Positions 5,862 through 7,345 of a stretch of DNA of 7,345 nt are shown one piece after another (the first letter of the stretch is position 1; every line of letters begins with the position of its first letter). A program made the translations under genes and the position numbers. Source of the DNA: Chitinophaga pinensis (lineage in GTDB: Bacteria > Bacteroidota > Bacteroidia > SXHM01); the NCBI GenBank assembly GCA_945889235.1, contig CAMDBK010000147.1:1-7345 (forward strand), read 5' to 3'. Under the pieces are notes generated by a model. That model was not told the origin of the DNA and made no database searches. It was given only the letters and a program-made list of their open reading frames with translations.

Positions 5862-6149
5862 ATGAAAAATCTAAACTTTATATCAGCAACAATTCTTACA
5901 GTAATTTTCACATTTACAGTTTCTTCAGCTAGCGCTCAGTCAACAGGAAAGTCAAAAAAAATAAACACAACCAGTCAAAGCGTAGCGCGCATTAATGCTG
6001 AAATACTTGCGTTGGAGACAGAGCTTGCCAATATTGAACTGGTAGCAAAACAAAACAATGTTGACTTAGGTAAACCCTATGACTACATGATTTTGGACAG
6101 AACAGCTACTGTTGCAACTGCTGAAGAAAAACAAACAGCAAAGAATTAA
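5862..6149 (+). CDS. Small exported protein of unknown function
   Basis: I do not recognise a family. The 95-residue product begins with a clear Sec signal peptide: basic MKN start, hydrophobic stretch at about 6-20 and an A-S-A cleavage site at 23-25 followed by Gln. The mature protein would be about 70 residues, with a lysine-rich start (30-34), then an amphipathic helix at about 42-67 (ARINAEILALETELANIELV and following) with hydrophobic spacing suggesting a short coiled coil, then a PYDYMILD stretch and a polar Thr/Ala/Lys tail. There is no lipobox, so it is probably a soluble periplasmic or secreted protein. It is a single-gene unit: thrS is divergent upstream and a strong terminator follows 16 bases after the stop. 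The ATG has an A-rich upstream region with no Shine-Dalgarno, as in neighbouring genes. Signal peptide plus convincing start and terminator make it a likely real gene. Confidence 0.8.
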   Translation: MKNLNFISATILTVIFTFTVSSASAQSTGKSKKINTTSQSVARINAEILALETELANIELVAKQNNVDLGKPYDYMILDRTATVATAEEKQTAKN

Positions 6150-6165
6150 TTTATAAACTCTTTAT

Positions 6166-6203
6166 AAAAAGAAAAGGCTCCGATATCGGAGCCTTTTCTT
6201 TTT
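6166..6203. terminator. Bidirectional terminator, 38-bp perfect palindrome
   Basis: The core GGCTCCGATATCGGAGCC (6176-6193) is a perfect palindrome, extended by AAAAGAAAA-type sequence on the left and its exact complement on the right, so both directions give a GC-rich stem followed by a U-rich tract. It lies 16 bases after the small exported protein gene (plus strand) and 15 bases beyond the stop of the FKBP lipoprotein gene (minus strand), serving both convergent transcripts. Confidence 0.92.
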
Positions 6204-6218
6204 TGTGCGTGTTTGTTT

Positions 6219-6947
6219 TTATTTAGTCTTCTCAATCCCCAGCAACTCCAATTCGAAAACGAGCGTTGAATACGGTTCAATCTTTCCGCCCGGTCCGCTG
6301 CCATCACCATAAGCAAGATTATAAGGAACCCATATTTTCCATTTAGAACCAACGGGCATCAGTTGCAATGCTTCTGTCCAGCCTGGAATAACGCGGTTTA
6401 CAGGAAATTTCACGGACTCTTTTCTCTCTACCGAACTGTCAAAGACTCTTCCGTCAAGGAAAGTACCGTGGTAATGGGTTTCAACTGTGCTTTCCATTGT
6501 TGGTTTTGCACCGTTTCCTTTTTTAATTATTTCGTATTGCAGTCCGGTTGCAGTAGTAATTACCCCTGCTCGTTTACCGTTTTCGGCAAGAAACGCAGCG
6601 CCTTTTTCAATGTTTCCTTCAAACTTCTTTTTCTCTTCAGCCTGTTGTTTTTCCTGAATTCCTCCAAAATATGCCTGCAAAAATTTGTTGGCATCTTCTT
6701 CGCCCATTGCCAGTTCAACATCTCCGGTATCCAGTGCAGCTTTCATTGCAGCCATTAATTTGTCAAGGTCAATAACTGTGTCCAACCCCTGTGATTCAAA
6801 ATCTTTGGTGATGTTGGTTCCTATGCTCACACCAATTGCATAACTAAGAGTATCTTCTTTGGTGGTAAGTGTAAGGTCTTTTTTTTCTTCTTTGCATGAA
6901 GCAAGAATTAATGTTGAAAGCGAAAGGAATAAAAGTGTTTGTTTCAT
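6219..6947 (-). CDS. FKBP-type peptidyl-prolyl cis-trans isomerase, lipoprotein
   Basis: A folding catalyst that isomerises X-Pro bonds in envelope proteins. Of 242 residues, 1-17 form a lipoprotein signal peptide with lipobox LASC and acylated Cys18 followed by Lys-Glu-Glu. Residues about 30-125 form the FKBP_N dimerisation domain (EDTLSYAIGVSIG, then a charged helix at 97-110). Residues about 135-240 form the FKBP catalytic domain with Y158, F169-D170, R175, F181, V186-I187, W190, Y213 and F231 at positions corresponding to the FKBP12 active-site pocket, so it should be active. This is the FkpA/Mip-like architecture, but membrane-anchored. The ATG at 6945-6947 gives an ideal signal peptide. 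It lies 73 bases downstream of a second FKBP gene on the same strand with a near-identical catalytic core, implying tandem duplication and possibly a shared transcript. No promoter of its own is evident. Confidence 0.95.
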   Translation of the reverse strand: MKQTLLFLSLSTLILASCKEEKKDLTLTTKEDTLSYAIGVSIGTNITKDFESQGLDTVIDLDKLMAAMKAALDTGDVELAMGEEDANKFLQAYFGGIQEKQQAEEKKKFEGNIEKGAAFLAENGKRAGVITTATGLQYEIIKKGNGAKPTMESTVETHYHGTFLDGRVFDSSVERKESVKFPVNRVIPGWTEALQLMPVGSKWKIWVPYNLAYGDGSGPGGKIEPYSTLVFELELLGIEKTK

Positions 6948-6987
6948 TTGATTTATATTGATTAGGTTATAGTGTTATTGGTTTTCA

Positions 6988-7020
6988 CCCTCTCCTTTGG
7001 AGAGGGCAGGGTAAGGCTTT
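6988..7020. repeat. Palindromic repeat element, intergenic copy
   Basis: The perfect 8-bp stem CCCTCTCC (6988-6995) and GGAGAGGG (6999-7006) with loop TTT is followed by CAGGGTAAGGCTTTT. It begins (minus-strand view) directly after the stop codon of the upstream FKBP gene and fills nearly half of the 73-base gap. No U-run follows the stem in the direction of FKBP transcription, so it is not a standard terminator. It closely matches the copy at 450-484, in the same orientation. I recall such CTCTCCTTTGGAGAG elements being dispersed in Bacteroidota; this was not searched. Confidence 0.75.
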
Positions 7021-7345
7021 TTATTTATCGATTGAAATGAGTTCTACTTCAAAGATTAAAGCGCTGTACGGAGGAATTTTTGGCGGATAACCTTTTTCTC
7101 CATAAGCTAAACTGTAAGGAACCCACAGTTTCCATTTTGAGCCAACTGGCATCAGTTGCAGGGCTTCGGTCCAGCCCGGAATAACACGGTTTATAGGAAA
7201 CTGCGCAGGTTGTCCGCGTTCCACCGAACTGTCAAAAACGTTTCCGTTAATAAATGTTCCGTGGTAATGCGTGGTAACTTTATCAGTTGCCAATGGTCTA
7301 TCACCGGTTCCGGCTTTCATTATTTCGTATTGCAGACCGCTTGGA
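7021..7345 (-). CDS. FKBP-type peptidyl-prolyl isomerase, 5' end beyond window
   Basis: The last 107 residues of a second FKBP are visible; the open frame continues past the right edge (PSGLQYEIMKAGTGDRP before the conserved core), so the methionine at 7320 is internal, not the start. The catalytic residues seen in the neighbouring lipoprotein are all kept: HYHG, FDSSVER, NRVIPGWTEALQLMPVGS, WVPY, LAYG and the terminal FEVEL. About 60 of 83 aligned residues are identical to the downstream FKBP. The main differences are KESVK replaced by GQPAQ, and the loop after AYG, here EKGYPPKIPPYS instead of the glycine-rich DGSGPGGKIEPYS. The N-terminus, and so any signal peptide or dimerisation domain, is outside the window. 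The stop codon abuts the palindromic repeat at 6988-7020. Confidence 0.93.
   Translation of the reverse strand, partial: PSGLQYEIMKAGTGDRPLATDKVTTHYHGTFINGNVFDSSVERGQPAQFPINRVIPGWTEALQLMPVGSKWKLWVPYSLAYGEKGYPPKIPPYSALIFEVELISIDK

Noticed and set aside
6988..7020. Palindromic element as a terminator for the upstream FKBP gene
   Set aside because: In the direction of transcription the stem is followed by TGAAAACC rather than a U-run.
1..7345. Defence, mobile-element or novel multi-gene system
   Set aside because: Every coding region with strong support is housekeeping or single-gene metabolic. No transposase, integrase, toxin-antitoxin or nuclease motif was found.

Overview
The window looks like a chromosomal segment from a member of the Bacteroidota. 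This rests on protein character (thrS, infC, rpmI and rplT products of Bacteroidota type), AT-rich spacers, A-rich rather than Shine-Dalgarno-like sequences before start codons, and a TAnnTTTG-type promoter element upstream of thrS. No rRNA, tRNA, CRISPR array, transposase, phage gene or recognisable defence gene is visible. The gene content is mostly housekeeping.

Layout. On the minus strand at the left edge is a ketopantoate-reductase family gene (PanE/ApbA type) whose C-terminus is cut off. It apparently starts with TTG at 823. Divergent from it is a soluble cytochrome P450 (961-2304, plus strand) with all the diagnostic P450 motifs and no redox partner nearby. A bidirectional terminator (2316-2344) separates it from the convergent translation operon thrS-infC-rpmI-rplT (5675 down to 2376, minus strand), which is in the classical order: threonyl-tRNA synthetase, initiation factor 3, L35, L20. 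infC most likely starts at an AUC codon (3717). Divergent from thrS is a 95-residue exported protein of unknown function (5862-6149). It ends at a 38-bp perfect palindrome that works as a shared terminator with the next convergent gene, an FKBP-type peptidyl-prolyl isomerase lipoprotein (6219-6947, minus strand). A second, closely related FKBP gene lies just upstream of that gene and runs off the right edge.

The unusual content is between, and once inside, the genes. (1) The rpmI-rplT spacer carries two inverted 35-bp arrays of five heptads each, AGAT plus a variable trimer, able to form a long hairpin. The infC-rpmI spacer of the same operon carries a second heptad array, AAGA plus a variable trimer. 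(2) Two copies of a palindromic element with an 8-bp stem and a TTT loop differ by a compensatory base-pair change. One lies between the FKBP genes and the other is embedded in frame in the reductase coding sequence. (3) Two CATG-centred palindromes sharing the 9-mer TGTAGTGTC flank rplT. I see no complete new multi-gene system. These short repeats are the part most deserving follow-up.

Functionally, the central operon serves translation, the FKBP pair serves protein folding in the envelope, and the P450 and reductase are metabolic genes with no substrate indicated by context.
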